A DNA stretch of 64,000 nucleotides from Klebsiella pneumoniae (GCA_945878555.1 CAMDWI010000016.1:32631-96630), one strand, 5' to 3'; shown: positions 1 through 8,736, counted from the first letter of the stretch. The notes: a model not told the origin generated them from the letters alone. Numbers and translations are program-made.

Positions 1-561
1 GATTATATCGCGTTCCTCACCCAGGCCTATTACCACGTCAGGCATACAGTACCATTGCTGATGTCTGTGGGCGCACGACTGGATGACAGTCGTGAATGGT
101 TACGCCTCGCGGTAGCAGAGTATATCGAGGAGGAACTGGGCCATCAGGAATGGATCCTGAATGATATCCGTGCCTGTGGTAGCGACAGCGAGGCCGTCCG
201 TCATGGCAGACCGGGTCAGGAGACCGAGCTGATGGTCGCCTATGCCTACGATACGATTAATCGCGTAAATCCGCTCGGGTTTTTCGGCATGGTGCTGGTA
301 CTGGAAGGCACCAGTGTCAATCTCGCCACGCGCGCCGCTGACCAGATCCAACACAAGCTGGGCCTGCCGCTATCGGCATTCAGTTATCTGCGGTCGCATG
401 GCAGTCTGGATCAGGAGCACATTCACTTTTTCGAAAATCTGATGAATCGCGTTGAAGACGGGCGCGACCAGCTGGCCATCATTCATGCGGCGAATATGTT
501 TTACCGGCTCTATGCGGAGATATTCCGTTCGCTGGATCATCCCCGGGCGCAAGCAGCCTGA
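1..561 (+). CDS. Heme-oxygenase-like iron-containing redox enzyme (5' end missing)
   Basis: The open frame runs in from the window edge. Codons before the first TTG/ATG (from base 1, reading DYIAFLTQAYYHVRH) continue the protein, so the true start lies upstream. The visible 186 residues resemble the all-helical heme-oxygenase-like (TenA/PqqC-fold) family of diiron oxidases and oxygenases. Candidate metal ligands are visible: Glu and His in EEELGHQEW, Glu in LVLEGTS, and the late DQEHIHFF stretch with Asp and two His. Family members use a non-heme iron centre for O2-dependent chemistry, but the substrate cannot be told from sequence. The stop is 21 bases before the SDR gene, so the two are probably co-transcribed. 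Family call fairly sure, reaction unknown. Confidence 0.75.
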   Translation, partial: DYIAFLTQAYYHVRHTVPLLMSVGARLDDSREWLRLAVAEYIEEELGHQEWILNDIRACGSDSEAVRHGRPGQETELMVAYAYDTINRVNPLGFFGMVLVLEGTSVNLATRAADQIQHKLGLPLSAFSYLRSHGSLDQEHIHFFENLMNRVEDGRDQLAIIHAANMFYRLYAEIFRSLDHPRAQAA

Positions 562-582
562 AACTTAACACAGAGCGAGATC

Positions 583-1389
583 ATGATTGAGAACAAGACA
601 GTGTTACTGACCGGGGCTGCCGGCGGAATCGGTTCCGAAATAGTACGTCTGCTGGCAGACGAGGGGGCAAAACTGGTGCTGGTTGATCGTGACCCAAGGG
701 CACTTGAAAGGGTGGCCGGAACGGTACAGACCAACTGGAATAATGTGAAGCTGGTTGCCACGGACATAGGCAGTGCCAGTGGCAGGGAAAAAGTGCTGGC
801 GGCGCTTGACGCGGAAGGCGGGAGACTCGACATCCTGATCAACTGTGCCGGCATAAACAGTTTTGGTTTGCTGGAGAATACCGATGAGTCTGTGATTGAG
901 GCGATGATCAATATCAATATCGCCGCGCCTATACTGCTGACGCGACTATGTCTGCCTTTGCTCGGCCGTTCAGGTGCTGGACATATCCTCAATATCGGCT
1001 CGACGTTTGGTTCAATCGGATATGCCGGTTTTGTGGTCTACAGTACAACCAAGTTTGCAATCCGCGGCTTTACCGAATCATTGCGACGCGAGCTTGCAGA
1101 TACATCCATCCGTGTCAGCTATATCGCCCCGCGGGCCACCAAAACGCCGTTGAATACCGGGCCGGTTTATCAGTTGAATGCCGCACTTGGTGTGAAGATG
1201 GATGATCCGGCACGGGTGGCGGCCGAGGTGTCCGCCATCCTGCAGCAAGGCAAGGGGGTGGATCGCTATCTGGGCTGGCCGGAAAAGCTGTTTGTCCGCA
1301 TCAACAGTGTGTTGCCTGGTGTGGTTAACGGTTCCCTGCGTAAACAATTGAAAACAATCAGGCATTTTGCCGGTTTGACGGACAAATAA
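583..1389 (+). CDS. SDR-family NAD(P)-dependent oxidoreductase
   Basis: A 268-residue classical short-chain dehydrogenase/reductase. The N-terminal Rossmann nucleotide loop is TGAAGGIG (about residues 10-17), the structural NCAG motif follows near residue 87, and the catalytic set is Ser in NIGSTFG plus YSTTK (Tyr and Lys, about residues 152-156). Family enzymes oxidise or reduce alcohol/carbonyl groups with NAD(P). The specific substrate is not evident. The gene follows the diiron protein by 21 bases and precedes the TPR gene by 30 bases, so a three-gene transcript is likely. The ATG start places the glycine-rich loop at the usual distance from the N-terminus. Confidence 0.88.
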   Translation: MIENKTVLLTGAAGGIGSEIVRLLADEGAKLVLVDRDPRALERVAGTVQTNWNNVKLVATDIGSASGREKVLAALDAEGGRLDILINCAGINSFGLLENTDESVIEAMININIAAPILLTRLCLPLLGRSGAGHILNIGSTFGSIGYAGFVVYSTTKFAIRGFTESLRRELADTSIRVSYIAPRATKTPLNTGPVYQLNAALGVKMDDPARVAAEVSAILQQGKGVDRYLGWPEKLFVRINSVLPGVVNGSLRKQLKTIRHFAGLTDK

Positions 1390-1419
1390 TCTATCCATTA
1401 TCAAACGAGGACACAAAAC

Positions 1420-2052
1420 ATGAAAAAATTGATCACACTGGGTCTGCTGATGTTCATCAGTATGGTACAGGCCGAAACGAGTCAGATCGTCAGTCAGTTG
1501 CAAACGCGCTGGGCTGAAGTGAAATATGAGTTGCCGGTCAAGGAGCAGGAAAAATCCTTTGCCGAACTGGCAGCCCAGGCAGATGCGGCGGCAGCGGCAG
1601 AACCCGGCAATGCCGATGTGTTGATCTGGCAGGGGATTATCCATGCCAGTTTCGCCGGTGCGAAAGGCGGACTCGGTGCGCTGGGTGAAGTTAAGAAGGC
1701 GAAGAAGATTTTTGAAAAGGCGATCGCGATCCAGCCGGAGGCATTGAATGGTTCCGCCTACACCAGTCTCGGTTCGCTGTATTACCAGGTGCCTGGCTGG
1801 CCGGTTGGTTTTGGGGATTCGAAAAAAGCGGCCGAAAATCTGCAGAAAGGACTGGCGTTGAACCCGGACGGCATTGATTCAAATTTCTTCCAGGGTGATT
1901 ATTTGATGTCCGAAGGTGAATATGATCTGGCACTGGCGGCCTTTGAAAAGGCGCTGAAGGCACCACCGCGTCCGGATCGCAAGCTGGCAGATGAAGGGCG
2001 CAAACAGGAAATTCATGCAGCGATAGAGAAGATTCAGGACAAACAGAAATAA
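1420..2052 (+). CDS. Exported TPR-repeat protein
   Basis: A 210-residue protein with a short cleavable signal peptide (basic MKK, hydrophobic LITLGLLMFISM, probable cleavage after VQA, about residue 18). The mature part is helical and fits tetratricopeptide-like pairs, for example around residues 60-85, 105-135 and 145-180 (ALNPDGIDSNFFQGDYLM, LALAAFEKALK). TPR proteins scaffold other proteins, here presumably in the periplasm. A purine-rich GAGGA stretch precedes the ATG. It lies 21 bases upstream of the phosphoethanolamine transferase gene and may serve that envelope unit, which is inference. No enzymatic motif was seen. Confidence 0.75.
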   Translation: MKKLITLGLLMFISMVQAETSQIVSQLQTRWAEVKYELPVKEQEKSFAELAAQADAAAAAEPGNADVLIWQGIIHASFAGAKGGLGALGEVKKAKKIFEKAIAIQPEALNGSAYTSLGSLYYQVPGWPVGFGDSKKAAENLQKGLALNPDGIDSNFFQGDYLMSEGEYDLALAAFEKALKAPPRPDRKLADEGRKQEIHAAIEKIQDKQK

Positions 2053-2073
2053 GCACAGCGGGGCTGCCTCGCC

Positions 2074-3693
2074 GTGTGGCGAATTAATCCGGAATTACCC
2101 CGCTGGCAGCTGTCGGTGGCGGTGGCCCTGTATATGGTGCTGGCAGATAATGCGGCCTTCTGGAATGCCCTGTTCGATCTGTCTGGCAAGGCTGTAGCAG
2201 TCAATCCGTTATTTATCGCGGCCGTGTTTGTCGCGATGCTTGCAGTCATGGTCTTACTGGTCAATCTGACCGCATTCAGATATGGGTTCAAGCCACTGCT
2301 GATATTGATACTGCTGGCAGCGGCGATGGCCGGTTATTACATGGGTGAATACGGCGTCATCTTTGACAAGGCCATGGTCACCAATATGTTTCTGACTGAC
2401 CGGGCAGAGGTGATGGAATTAATGCTGTCGCCTGGAATCCTGTTGCATACGTTCGTGTTCGGGGCTTTACCCTCCATTGTGGTATGGAAGATCCGTCTGG
2501 TCGATCAGTCCTGGACGGCGGGACTGGCGACACAGGGTCTGGTCATGCTGGTGTGTCTGGCGGTGACAGGACTGGTTGCGTTTGTCCAGTATAAAAACAT
2601 CGTCATCGTCTACCGTGAAAACCGCGACATGTTATGTCAGGTCAATCCGGTCTGTCCGCTGGTTTCAGTGACTAAATATCTGTCCCGGTTGAACCGCAAG
2701 CCCTTGACCTTGCAGGCCATTGCCAAAGACGCTGCCCTCATCGTACCGGTCAATGGCAGAAAAAAGAATGTGGTGGTGATGGTTGTCGGGGAAACGGCAC
2801 GTGCAGCCAATTTCAGTCTGAACGATTATGCGCGAAATACCAATCCGCAACTGCAACAGCAGTCGATTATCAACTTCAGTCAGGTCTATTCCTGTGGTAC
2901 CTCGACGGCGGCCTCGCTACCGTGCATGTTTTCACACCTTGGCCGTGAGGGTGCAGACAGGCAGGATCCGGCACAGTTTGAAAATCTGCTGGATGTCCTT
3001 CAGCGTGCGGACGTCCGGGTGTTGTGGCGTGATAATGATGCAGGGTGTAAGGGTGTGTGCGCGCGGATAGCCACAGAGGATTTTTATACGGCTGAGGTCC
3101 CGCAATTTTGCAGAGAAGGTAATTGTTTCGATGAAATCCTGCTGACCAGCATTGAGGAGGTCATCAGTCGAGATAACAAGGATGTATTTATTGTACTGCA
3201 TCAGAAGGGAAGTCACGGCCCCGCCTATTATCGACGTTACCCGGAGGCCTATCGCCGATTTACGCCGGAATGTACGATTGTTGAAGTACAGGATTGCAGC
3301 AGGCATGAGATTATCAACAGTTATGATAACACCATCCTGTATACGGATTTTGTGTTGTCTGAACTCATCCATCTGCTGGACAAACATGCATCCGAATACA
3401 ATGCGGCCATGTTATATCTGTCCGATCACGGTGAGTCGCTGGGTGAACATGGTATTTACCTGCATGGCTTGCCCTATCTTATTGCCCCGGATGAGCAGAT
3501 CCATGTGCCCATGTTATTGTGGCTGTCGGGGGGCTATAGCAATTATATGCGGCTGGACCCGACATGTCTGACTGACCGCAGCCAGATGCTTTATTCGCAT
3601 GATAATCTGTTTCATACCGTGCTTGGCATGTTCAAAGTCAGTACACACCTGTATCAGAAGGACAATGATATAATGGCGCCGTGTGAAGCCTGA
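2074..3693 (+). CDS. eptA: Lipid A phosphoethanolamine transferase (EptA/MCR-like)
   Basis: A 539-residue inner-membrane enzyme that moves phosphoethanolamine from phosphatidylethanolamine onto lipid A (or related glycans), lowering surface charge and polymyxin binding. The first ~175 residues hold about five membrane helices, followed by a periplasmic sulfatase-like domain. Visible catalytic features are VVGETARAANFSL (metal-binding Glu), CGTSTA with the predicted nucleophile Thr278 by alignment with MCR-1, QKGSHGPAYY, and SDHGESLGE (metal-binding Asp/His). Paired cysteines expected for disulfides are present (CGTSTAASLPC and others). The start is GTG, and length matches the family. It lies directly upstream of a two-component system, the arrangement seen in pmrCAB loci. 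Whether the target is lipid A or another glycan is not shown. Confidence 0.9.
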   Translation: MWRINPELPRWQLSVAVALYMVLADNAAFWNALFDLSGKAVAVNPLFIAAVFVAMLAVMVLLVNLTAFRYGFKPLLILILLAAAMAGYYMGEYGVIFDKAMVTNMFLTDRAEVMELMLSPGILLHTFVFGALPSIVVWKIRLVDQSWTAGLATQGLVMLVCLAVTGLVAFVQYKNIVIVYRENRDMLCQVNPVCPLVSVTKYLSRLNRKPLTLQAIAKDAALIVPVNGRKKNVVVMVVGETARAANFSLNDYARNTNPQLQQQSIINFSQVYSCGTSTAASLPCMFSHLGREGADRQDPAQFENLLDVLQRADVRVLWRDNDAGCKGVCARIATEDFYTAEVPQFCREGNCFDEILLTSIEEVISRDNKDVFIVLHQKGSHGPAYYRRYPEAYRRFTPECTIVEVQDCSRHEIINSYDNTILYTDFVLSELIHLLDKHASEYNAAMLYLSDHGESLGEHGIYLHGLPYLIAPDEQIHVPMLLWLSGGYSNYMRLDPTCLTDRSQMLYSHDNLFHTVLGMFKVSTHLYQKDNDIMAPCEA

Positions 3694-3719
3694 ATACGAC
3701 CATGCCAGGATTATGAGCA

Positions 3720-4379
3720 ATGAATATTCTATTGGTGGAGGATGACAGACTGCTTGCCGACGGTGTAATCAGTGCACTGCGACGCGAAGGTTTTACCATC
3801 AACCACATCAGCGATGGCAATACCGCCGTGAGCCAGATCCGCGCGGAGCCACCGGATATCCTGATCCTGGATCTGGGACTGCCGGGTATGGACGGGATTG
3901 ATGTGTTGAAGACGGTGCGCCGGACCAATCGCCAGTTGCCTGTCCTTATTCTGACCGCGCGAGACAGACTGGATGACAAGGTGGCTGGTCTTGACAGTGG
4001 CGCGGACGATTATCTGACCAAGCCGTTTGAAACCCGGGAGTTGCTGGCCCGTCTGCGGGTACTGGAAAGACGTATATCCACGACCGGCAGTGCAGAAATT
4101 ACCGTAGGTCCGGTCAGACTGAATAGCACAACCCAGGACACCCTGGTTGATGATGATCCGGTCAACCTGACCCGCCGTGAATACATGATACTGAAGGCAC
4201 TGATGCAGGGTGCCGGTTTGATACTGTCGCGTGAAAACCTGGAGGCGAAGCTGTATACCTGGGGTGAGGAAATTGCCAGTAATGCAATCGAGGTGCATAT
4301 CCATCACCTGCGCAAGAAGCTGCCGGACGGATTTATACAGACCGTGCATGGCATGGGTTATATTGTCAGGCAGCAGTGA
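3720..4379 (+). CDS. OmpR-family response regulator (QseB/PmrA type)
   Basis: A 219-residue DNA-binding response regulator. The receiver domain (about 1-115) has the acidic pair Asp8/Asp9, phosphoacceptor Asp51 in LILDLGLPG, the switch Thr in ILTARD and Lys in YLTKPFE. The C-terminal winged helix (about 125-217) has the usual LTRREYMIL and VHIHHLRKK recognition-helix patterns. It is the partner of the kinase whose GTG start overlaps its stop codon. By family it binds direct repeats upstream of target promoters. Its position between eptA and the kinase suggests it controls lipid A modification and the downstream metal genes (inference). No binding site could be assigned with confidence. Confidence 0.92.
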   Translation: MNILLVEDDRLLADGVISALRREGFTINHISDGNTAVSQIRAEPPDILILDLGLPGMDGIDVLKTVRRTNRQLPVLILTARDRLDDKVAGLDSGADDYLTKPFETRELLARLRVLERRISTTGSAEITVGPVRLNSTTQDTLVDDDPVNLTRREYMILKALMQGAGLILSRENLEAKLYTWGEEIASNAIEVHIHHLRKKLPDGFIQTVHGMGYIVRQQ

Positions 4380-5746
4380 ACTCGATACGCACCTTCCTCG
4401 TTGTCATCCTGATTGCGACCATCACGCTGGTCAATTTTGTGACGGTGGTGCATGGCTATCGCAAGGGCATGGAGGAGTCCCAGCGACTGTTTGAATCCCG
4501 ACTGGAACATCATGCTCACCTGATCAGTGCCTTGTTCCAGTTGCGGATGGAGTACCGCCCCGTTGATCCATCACCGAAGATCGTGGTTGATCCGTTTGAA
4601 AATACAGCTGAGGTACTGACTAATACCGCCTTTCAGGTGCTGGACAGCGATGGCCGGATGATACTACGCTCGGCAAATTCACCTGCGACACCGATGCGTG
4701 ATCGGGTCAACCAGTTCTACATGACCAACTTTGACGGTTATCGCTGGGGTAGCCTGGCCTGGTACGACAGCGGGCGGGGACTGTGGATTTTTGTTGCTGA
4801 ACGTGAGGACATCCGCCGCCAGCTTGAAGAGACCATTATACTGGAGTCGGTCGTCCCGGTTGTGGCGGCCTTGCCCTTGATTGCGATCATGATCTGGTTC
4901 ATTGTCGGTTTTGGTCTGAAACCGATACGGCATCTGGCAGAGCAGTTGCGTGCCCGCAGTGCCAGCAATCTTAGCCCGATAGCACTGGATGTGATTCCGG
5001 CAGAACTGACCCAGCTTGCCATCTCCGCCAATGACCTGTTAACACGACTGGATGCCTCGTTTCAGCGCGAGAAACAGTTTAACAGTGATGTCGCGCATGA
5101 ATTACGTACACCGGTGGCGGCCATGAAGATCCATATGCAAAATCTGATGACTGAGCTGCCTCAATTACCGGAATCATCATTGAAACTGCAACAGGGTATT
5201 GATCGGATGCAATCACTGGTCGAACAGATGCTCGCACTGAACCGGATGATGCCGGAAAACTATATCACCCAGTTTACCAACGTGGATCTTTATGATCTGA
5301 TACGTCGTGTACTCGAGGATAAAATCGGCCAGGTGCACGCCCGGCATCAGATGCTGGAGGTGAAGGGTGGTAGCTGTATCGTCTACGGTGATGTGTTTGC
5401 GCTGGAGACGCTGGTTAAAAACCTGGTCAACAATGCTATCAAATATACACCGGACGGTGGACGTATTTTGTTGCGTCTGGAAACGACAGTGAATGAACAT
5501 GTCCTGCAGGTCATAGACAGTGGGCCGGGTATACCGGAGTCCCAATATGAACGTGTGTTTGAACGGTTTTACCGGATTGGCGGTGACCGTCAGTCGGCCG
5601 TCAGTGGTTGTGGTCTGGGACTATCGATCGTCCGATATATAGTTGACCTGCACAAGGCAAGTATTTCACTTGGGCCATCCGAATTTACAACCGGACTGTG
5701 TGTCACCGTCCGTTTTCCCTCCAGTATAAAAAGGATAAAGACATGA
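4376..5746 (+). CDS. Sensor histidine kinase (QseC/PmrB-like)
   Basis: A 456-residue inner-membrane kinase. It has one N-terminal membrane helix (about 6-26), a periplasmic sensor of ~130 residues, a second helix (about 158-180), a HAMP-like linker, a dimerisation domain with SDVAHELRTP (phosphoacceptor His near residue 241), and an ATPase domain with N box NLVNNAIKY, DSGPGIP, FERFYR and GCGLGLSI. The GTG start overlaps the regulator's stop (GTGA), implying translational coupling, and its own stop overlaps the next gene's ATG (ATGA). The membrane and linker pattern is closest to QseC. No ExxE iron-binding motif of the PmrB type was found in the sensor domain, so the signal is unknown. Confidence 0.92.
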   Translation: MNSIRTFLVVILIATITLVNFVTVVHGYRKGMEESQRLFESRLEHHAHLISALFQLRMEYRPVDPSPKIVVDPFENTAEVLTNTAFQVLDSDGRMILRSANSPATPMRDRVNQFYMTNFDGYRWGSLAWYDSGRGLWIFVAEREDIRRQLEETIILESVVPVVAALPLIAIMIWFIVGFGLKPIRHLAEQLRARSASNLSPIALDVIPAELTQLAISANDLLTRLDASFQREKQFNSDVAHELRTPVAAMKIHMQNLMTELPQLPESSLKLQQGIDRMQSLVEQMLALNRMMPENYITQFTNVDLYDLIRRVLEDKIGQVHARHQMLEVKGGSCIVYGDVFALETLVKNLVNNAIKYTPDGGRILLRLETTVNEHVLQVIDSGPGIPESQYERVFERFYRIGGDRQSAVSGCGLGLSIVRYIVDLHKASISLGPSEFTTGLCVTVRFPSSIKRIKT

Positions 5747-6084
5747 ACAGGATAAACTGGAAGACAGTCGTAGTGCTGGCGTTAATGCTGCTGGCAGCCC
5801 GCAATGGATTCTCAGCTGAGGCGCAGGTGTTTGAATTGAGAATACAGAACCACCTGTTCATGCCGGATGTGCTTGAGATCCCTGCCGGGGTCCAGGTCAG
5901 GTTGGTTATCTACAATGATGATCCGACACCGGAAGAGTTCGAGAGTCGTGAGCTGAACCGCGAGAAGGTGATTATGGGTAACAGCAAGGTGAGCTTGCTG
6001 ATAGGGCCACTGGTGGCAGGGTCCTATGCGTTTTTTGGTGAATTCAATCCGCTGCTGGCACAGGGCAGTATCGTGGTGAAATAA
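5743..6084 (+). CDS. Small periplasmic cupredoxin-like protein
   Basis: A 113-residue exported protein. The start chosen is the ATG that overlaps the kinase stop (ATGA), because it gives a clean signal peptide (MNRINWKTVVVLALMLLAA, cleavage near FSA|EAQ). The mature domain has the beta-rich cupredoxin pattern (FMPDVLEIPAGVQVRLVIYN, then ESRELNREKVI, then GSYAFFGEFN). This resembles the cupredoxin-like domains associated with EfeO and FTR1-type iron uptake. Classical type I copper ligands (two His, Cys, Met) are not all present: there is no Cys or His in the C-terminal loop, so copper binding is doubtful. It sits 2 bases upstream of the FTR1 permease gene, which implies a joint role in metal handling. 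Confidence 0.78.
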   Translation: MNRINWKTVVVLALMLLAARNGFSAEAQVFELRIQNHLFMPDVLEIPAGVQVRLVIYNDDPTPEEFESRELNREKVIMGNSKVSLLIGPLVAGSYAFFGEFNPLLAQGSIVVK

Positions 6085-6086
6085 CG

Positions 6087-6881
6087 ATGCTGGTTATCGC
6101 CATATTATTCCTGCGTGAATCGCTGGAGGCCGCGCTGCTCATCAGCATACTGATGGCCATCACGTACAAGTCCGGTCTCTCACGGCTGTGGATCGTCGCT
6201 GCGCTGGCGATCAGTTTTGTCTTGTCCGGGATCAGTGCCGCCTTGCTGGAGTCGATTACCAACCTGTTTGATGGGTTGGGTCAGGAGTTGATGAATGCCG
6301 CTCTGCTGATGCTGATCAATCTGGTCATGTTGCTGATCTATATATTTTATTTACCGCTGGTCCCGCCACCGACAGGGTCACAGCGCCAGGATCATTCAAC
6401 GGGATCGATTCCATTGTTATTTATCATTGCAACAATCATCAGTCTGACCCATGAGGGTGGCGAACTGAGTGTGTTTAGTTATGGCTACATGGCAACCCGG
6501 CAATCGATAACAGCGCTGCTGACAGGGGGGACTATCGGTATTGCCATTGGTGCAAGTGTCGGTGCGATCATCTATTACCTGCTGGTCATGATGCCGGAGC
6601 GGACGGCCAACCGGGTGTTCCCGGTTATCCTGGCGTTGATAGCGTCCGGTATGTCCTTGCAGGCCGCCACCTATCTGGTGCAGGCGGGCTGGCTACCACC
6701 GACGCCGCCGGTATGGGATACATCGTTTCTGGTGGCAGAGGGCTCGCTGGCGGGACAGTTACTGTATGCCTTGTTTGATTATGAGGCGACGCCGGACCGG
6801 TTCCAGTGCGGGTTTTATCTGGCTTCAATCTGCTGTTTTCTGGTGGCCGTGGGTCTGTCGCGCTGGCGACGTATTCGCTAA
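6087..6881 (+). CDS. FTR1-family high-affinity iron permease (EfeU-like)
   Basis: A 264-residue polytopic membrane protein with about seven hydrophobic helices. The first helix carries RESLE (residues 10-14), the R-E-x-x-E iron-passage motif of the FTR1/EfeU family. A second conserved site in helix 4 reads THEGGE, so the glutamates are kept but the usual arginine is His. Family members move ferric iron across the inner membrane, usually after a periplasmic oxidation step. Here only the small cupredoxin-like protein accompanies it; no EfeO or EfeB peroxidase gene was seen nearby. It is the last gene of the eptA/two-component run. The ferrous/ferric specificity is not settled by sequence. Confidence 0.85.
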   Translation: MLVIAILFLRESLEAALLISILMAITYKSGLSRLWIVAALAISFVLSGISAALLESITNLFDGLGQELMNAALLMLINLVMLLIYIFYLPLVPPPTGSQRQDHSTGSIPLLFIIATIISLTHEGGELSVFSYGYMATRQSITALLTGGTIGIAIGASVGAIIYYLLVMMPERTANRVFPVILALIASGMSLQAATYLVQAGWLPPTPPVWDTSFLVAEGSLAGQLLYALFDYEATPDRFQCGFYLASICCFLVAVGLSRWRRIR

Positions 6882-6903
6882 ATAACAGTTCGGACCTTGG
6901 TGA

Positions 6904-7103
6904 GATCAGCCATCTGGCTATAATCGTTCAAGACACGCTGTGAATACATCCATGTACGCTCGAGCGCCGCTTTCATCGCTACGCGTCCCGCTCCGCTTGA
7001 AAGTCCAGCCGTTACATCCCTGTAACGGCGCAAACGGCTCCTTAACCCGCCGTTTGCCCCTGCGGCTAACGGTCTTTCACAATTATAGCCAGACGGCTGA
7101 TTC
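6904..7103. repeat. Palindromic intergenic element, copy A (long form)
   Basis: A 200 bp element between the FTR1 permease and epmB. Outer arms at 6904-6934 and 7072-7103 are inverted repeats of each other with a few mismatches. Inside, the sequence shares its left core (CGTTCAAGACACGCTGTGAA, then ATACATCCATGTACGCTCG and GCGCCGC) and its right core (GCGGCTAACGGTCT, then CACAAT) with copy B at 21129-21246, which lies in the opposite orientation. Copy A has about 85 extra bases in the middle, including the hairpin GTTACATCCCTGTAAC and an imperfect inverted repeat around CAAACGG/CCGTTTG. It encodes no protein and is most like a non-autonomous, MITE-like repeat. Confidence 0.7.
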
Positions 7104-7120
7104 CGACTATTGTGGAATTG

Positions 7121-8107
7121 TTATCTATTGATTGGCGTTTTTGATGCTGCGCCGCGGGTTTCTCGAACCAGACGCGGTACCAGATAGCCTGGCAGGCCTG
7201 ATCGCAGTGTTTCAATGATAGCGATAGCCCGGGACTCATCCACCTCAAAGTGGGCTGCACCGGCGATCGGATCGAGCATATGCAGGTAATAGGGCAACAC
7301 ATGGTGGCTGTAGAGACGCAGACTCAGTTCACGCAGTACCTCGGCGTTATCATTGACGCCTTTTAATAATACTGACTGATTCAGCAATTGCATACCGCTG
7401 GCGTGCAAGCGCTGTAGTACCGGCAGTACATCGGCCTCAATCTCGTTGGGGTGGTTGGCATGGATGACCATCGTTTGTTTGAACCGGTTTGCTGTCAGTA
7501 CCTTGAGCAGACTGTCCGTTATCCGGGACGGCAGCACCACCGGCATACGGGTATGGATACGCAGCCAGCGCAGATGCGGGATCTGTTCCAGTTTTGTGAT
7601 CAGGGTTCCCAGCCGTTCATCCGATAGTGACAAGGGGTCGCCGCCGCTGAGGATGACCTCTTCGATACTGGTGTCGCTCAGGATATAGTCGAGTGCGGCT
7701 GTCCAGTTCTCTCGCCCCGGATTATTGTCGCTGTAGGGATAATGTCGCCGGAAACAATAACGGCAATGGATGGCGCAGACGCTGGTGGTCACCAGTAACA
7801 CGCGGCCAGCGTATTTCTGGATCAGCCCCGGTGTTGCGGTGCTATCAAGCTCGCCGAGCGGGTCGGTGGTGTAACCCGGATGGGCAAGATCTTCCTCTGC
7901 CAGGGGCAGGACCTGGCGTAACAAGGGGTCGTCTGCCTGGCCGGCTTGCATACGGTTTACGTAGGAAAGTGGTACTTTGAGCGGAAAAGCAGCGGCAGCG
8001 GCACCGGATCCGGTGCCATTCGCTGCCGCGACACCGGTTTTTTCCCGTAATTGCCCCGGGTCCCGAATAACTTCGCGTAATTCGTGTTGCCATCTCGAAA
8101 TATCCAT
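7121..8107 (-). CDS. epmB: EF-P beta-lysylation protein EpmB (lysine 2,3-aminomutase family)
   Basis: A radical SAM, PLP-dependent aminomutase that converts (S)-alpha-lysine to (R)-beta-lysine for modification of elongation factor P. The cluster motif is CAIHCRYC followed by FRRHYPY. LSGGDPL and the C-terminal PYYLHMLD and GAAHF stretches are typical of the family. The predicted PLP lysine lies in the C-terminal SKTP region. The start chosen (MDISRW, 8107) gives 328 residues, near the E. coli length of 342; an in-frame ATG at 8143 would add 12 residues. It is divergent from efp, and epmA lies just beyond efp, so substrate and both enzymes are clustered. Confidence 0.93.
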   Translation of the reverse strand: MDISRWQHELREVIRDPGQLREKTGVAAANGTGSGAAAAAFPLKVPLSYVNRMQAGQADDPLLRQVLPLAEEDLAHPGYTTDPLGELDSTATPGLIQKYAGRVLLVTTSVCAIHCRYCFRRHYPYSDNNPGRENWTAALDYILSDTSIEEVILSGGDPLSLSDERLGTLITKLEQIPHLRWLRIHTRMPVVLPSRITDSLLKVLTANRFKQTMVIHANHPNEIEADVLPVLQRLHASGMQLLNQSVLLKGVNDNAEVLRELSLRLYSHHVLPYYLHMLDPIAGAAHFEVDESRAIAIIETLRSGLPGYLVPRLVRETRGAASKTPINR

Positions 8108-8169
8108 GGGTTTCAAGGTATCATACGCGCCTTTATCGCGCACCCATGGAAATGGAAGGGGATACCTGT

Positions 8170-8736
8170 ATGTCTACGTTTAGTACCAGTGAATTCAAGT
8201 CCGGCCTGAAGTTGATGATCGATGGCGATCCGTACTCGGTAATCGAGAACGAACATGTAAAACCGGGCAAGGGCCAGGCCTTCAATCGCGTCAGGTTGCG
8301 TAACCTGAAGACCGGACGGGTACTTGAGCGTACTTTCAAGTCAGGTGACGTTTGTGAAGGTGCGGACGTGGTCGAGGTATCATTGCAATACCTCTATACA
8401 GACGGGGAATTGTGGCACTTCATGGATCCGGGCAGTTATGAACAGTATATGGCCGATGAAAAGGCGATGGCGGATGCCTCGCAGTGGATCAAGCCCGAAG
8501 AAGAGTGCATCGTGACACTGTGGAACGGCTCGCCACTGTATGTAGCCGCACCGAATTTCGTGCACCTGAAGATCATTGAAACCGACCCGGGCCTGCGTGG
8601 TGATACCGCTACCGGCGGCACCAAACCGGCCAAGCTTGAGACCGGCGCGGTGGTGAGGGTGCCCCTGTTTGTGGAAGAGGGCGAGACCATCCGTGTCGAT
8701 ACACGTACCAGTGCGTATATGTCGAGGGTGAAGTGA
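8170..8736 (+). CDS. efp: Translation elongation factor P
   Basis: A 188-residue protein, exactly the usual EF-P length, from ATG at 8170. EF-P binds the ribosome between P and E sites and relieves stalling at consecutive prolines. The modified residue is visible as Lys34 in the loop VKPGKGQ, the beta-lysylation form of the site. Three beta-barrel domains follow in order: KOW-like (about 1-63), OB (65-127) and C-terminal OB (130-188, with [11 protein letters not shown]). The close presence of epmA and epmB shows which of the known EF-P modification routes is used here. Longer upstream readings starting at 8146 lack family support. Confidence 0.97.
   Translation: MSTFSTSEFKSGLKLMIDGDPYSVIENEHVKPGKGQAFNRVRLRNLKTGRVLERTFKSGDVCEGADVVEVSLQYLYTDGELWHFMDPGSYEQYMADEKAMADASQWIKPEEECIVTLWNGSPLYVAAPNFVHLKIIETDPGLRGDTATGGTKPAKLETGAVVRVPLFVEEGETIRVDTRTSAYMSRVK

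Noticed and set aside
4376..4900. PmrB-type ExxE ferric iron site in the kinase sensor domain.
   Set aside because: Only ExxxE and ExE spacings occur (for example ESRLE), so the motif as defined for PmrB is absent. The iron link is argued from neighbours only.
6940..7131. A 63-codon open frame reading through element A.
   Set aside because: It lies entirely within a palindromic repeat and reads its hairpins in one frame, with no ribosome site; a by-product of the element.
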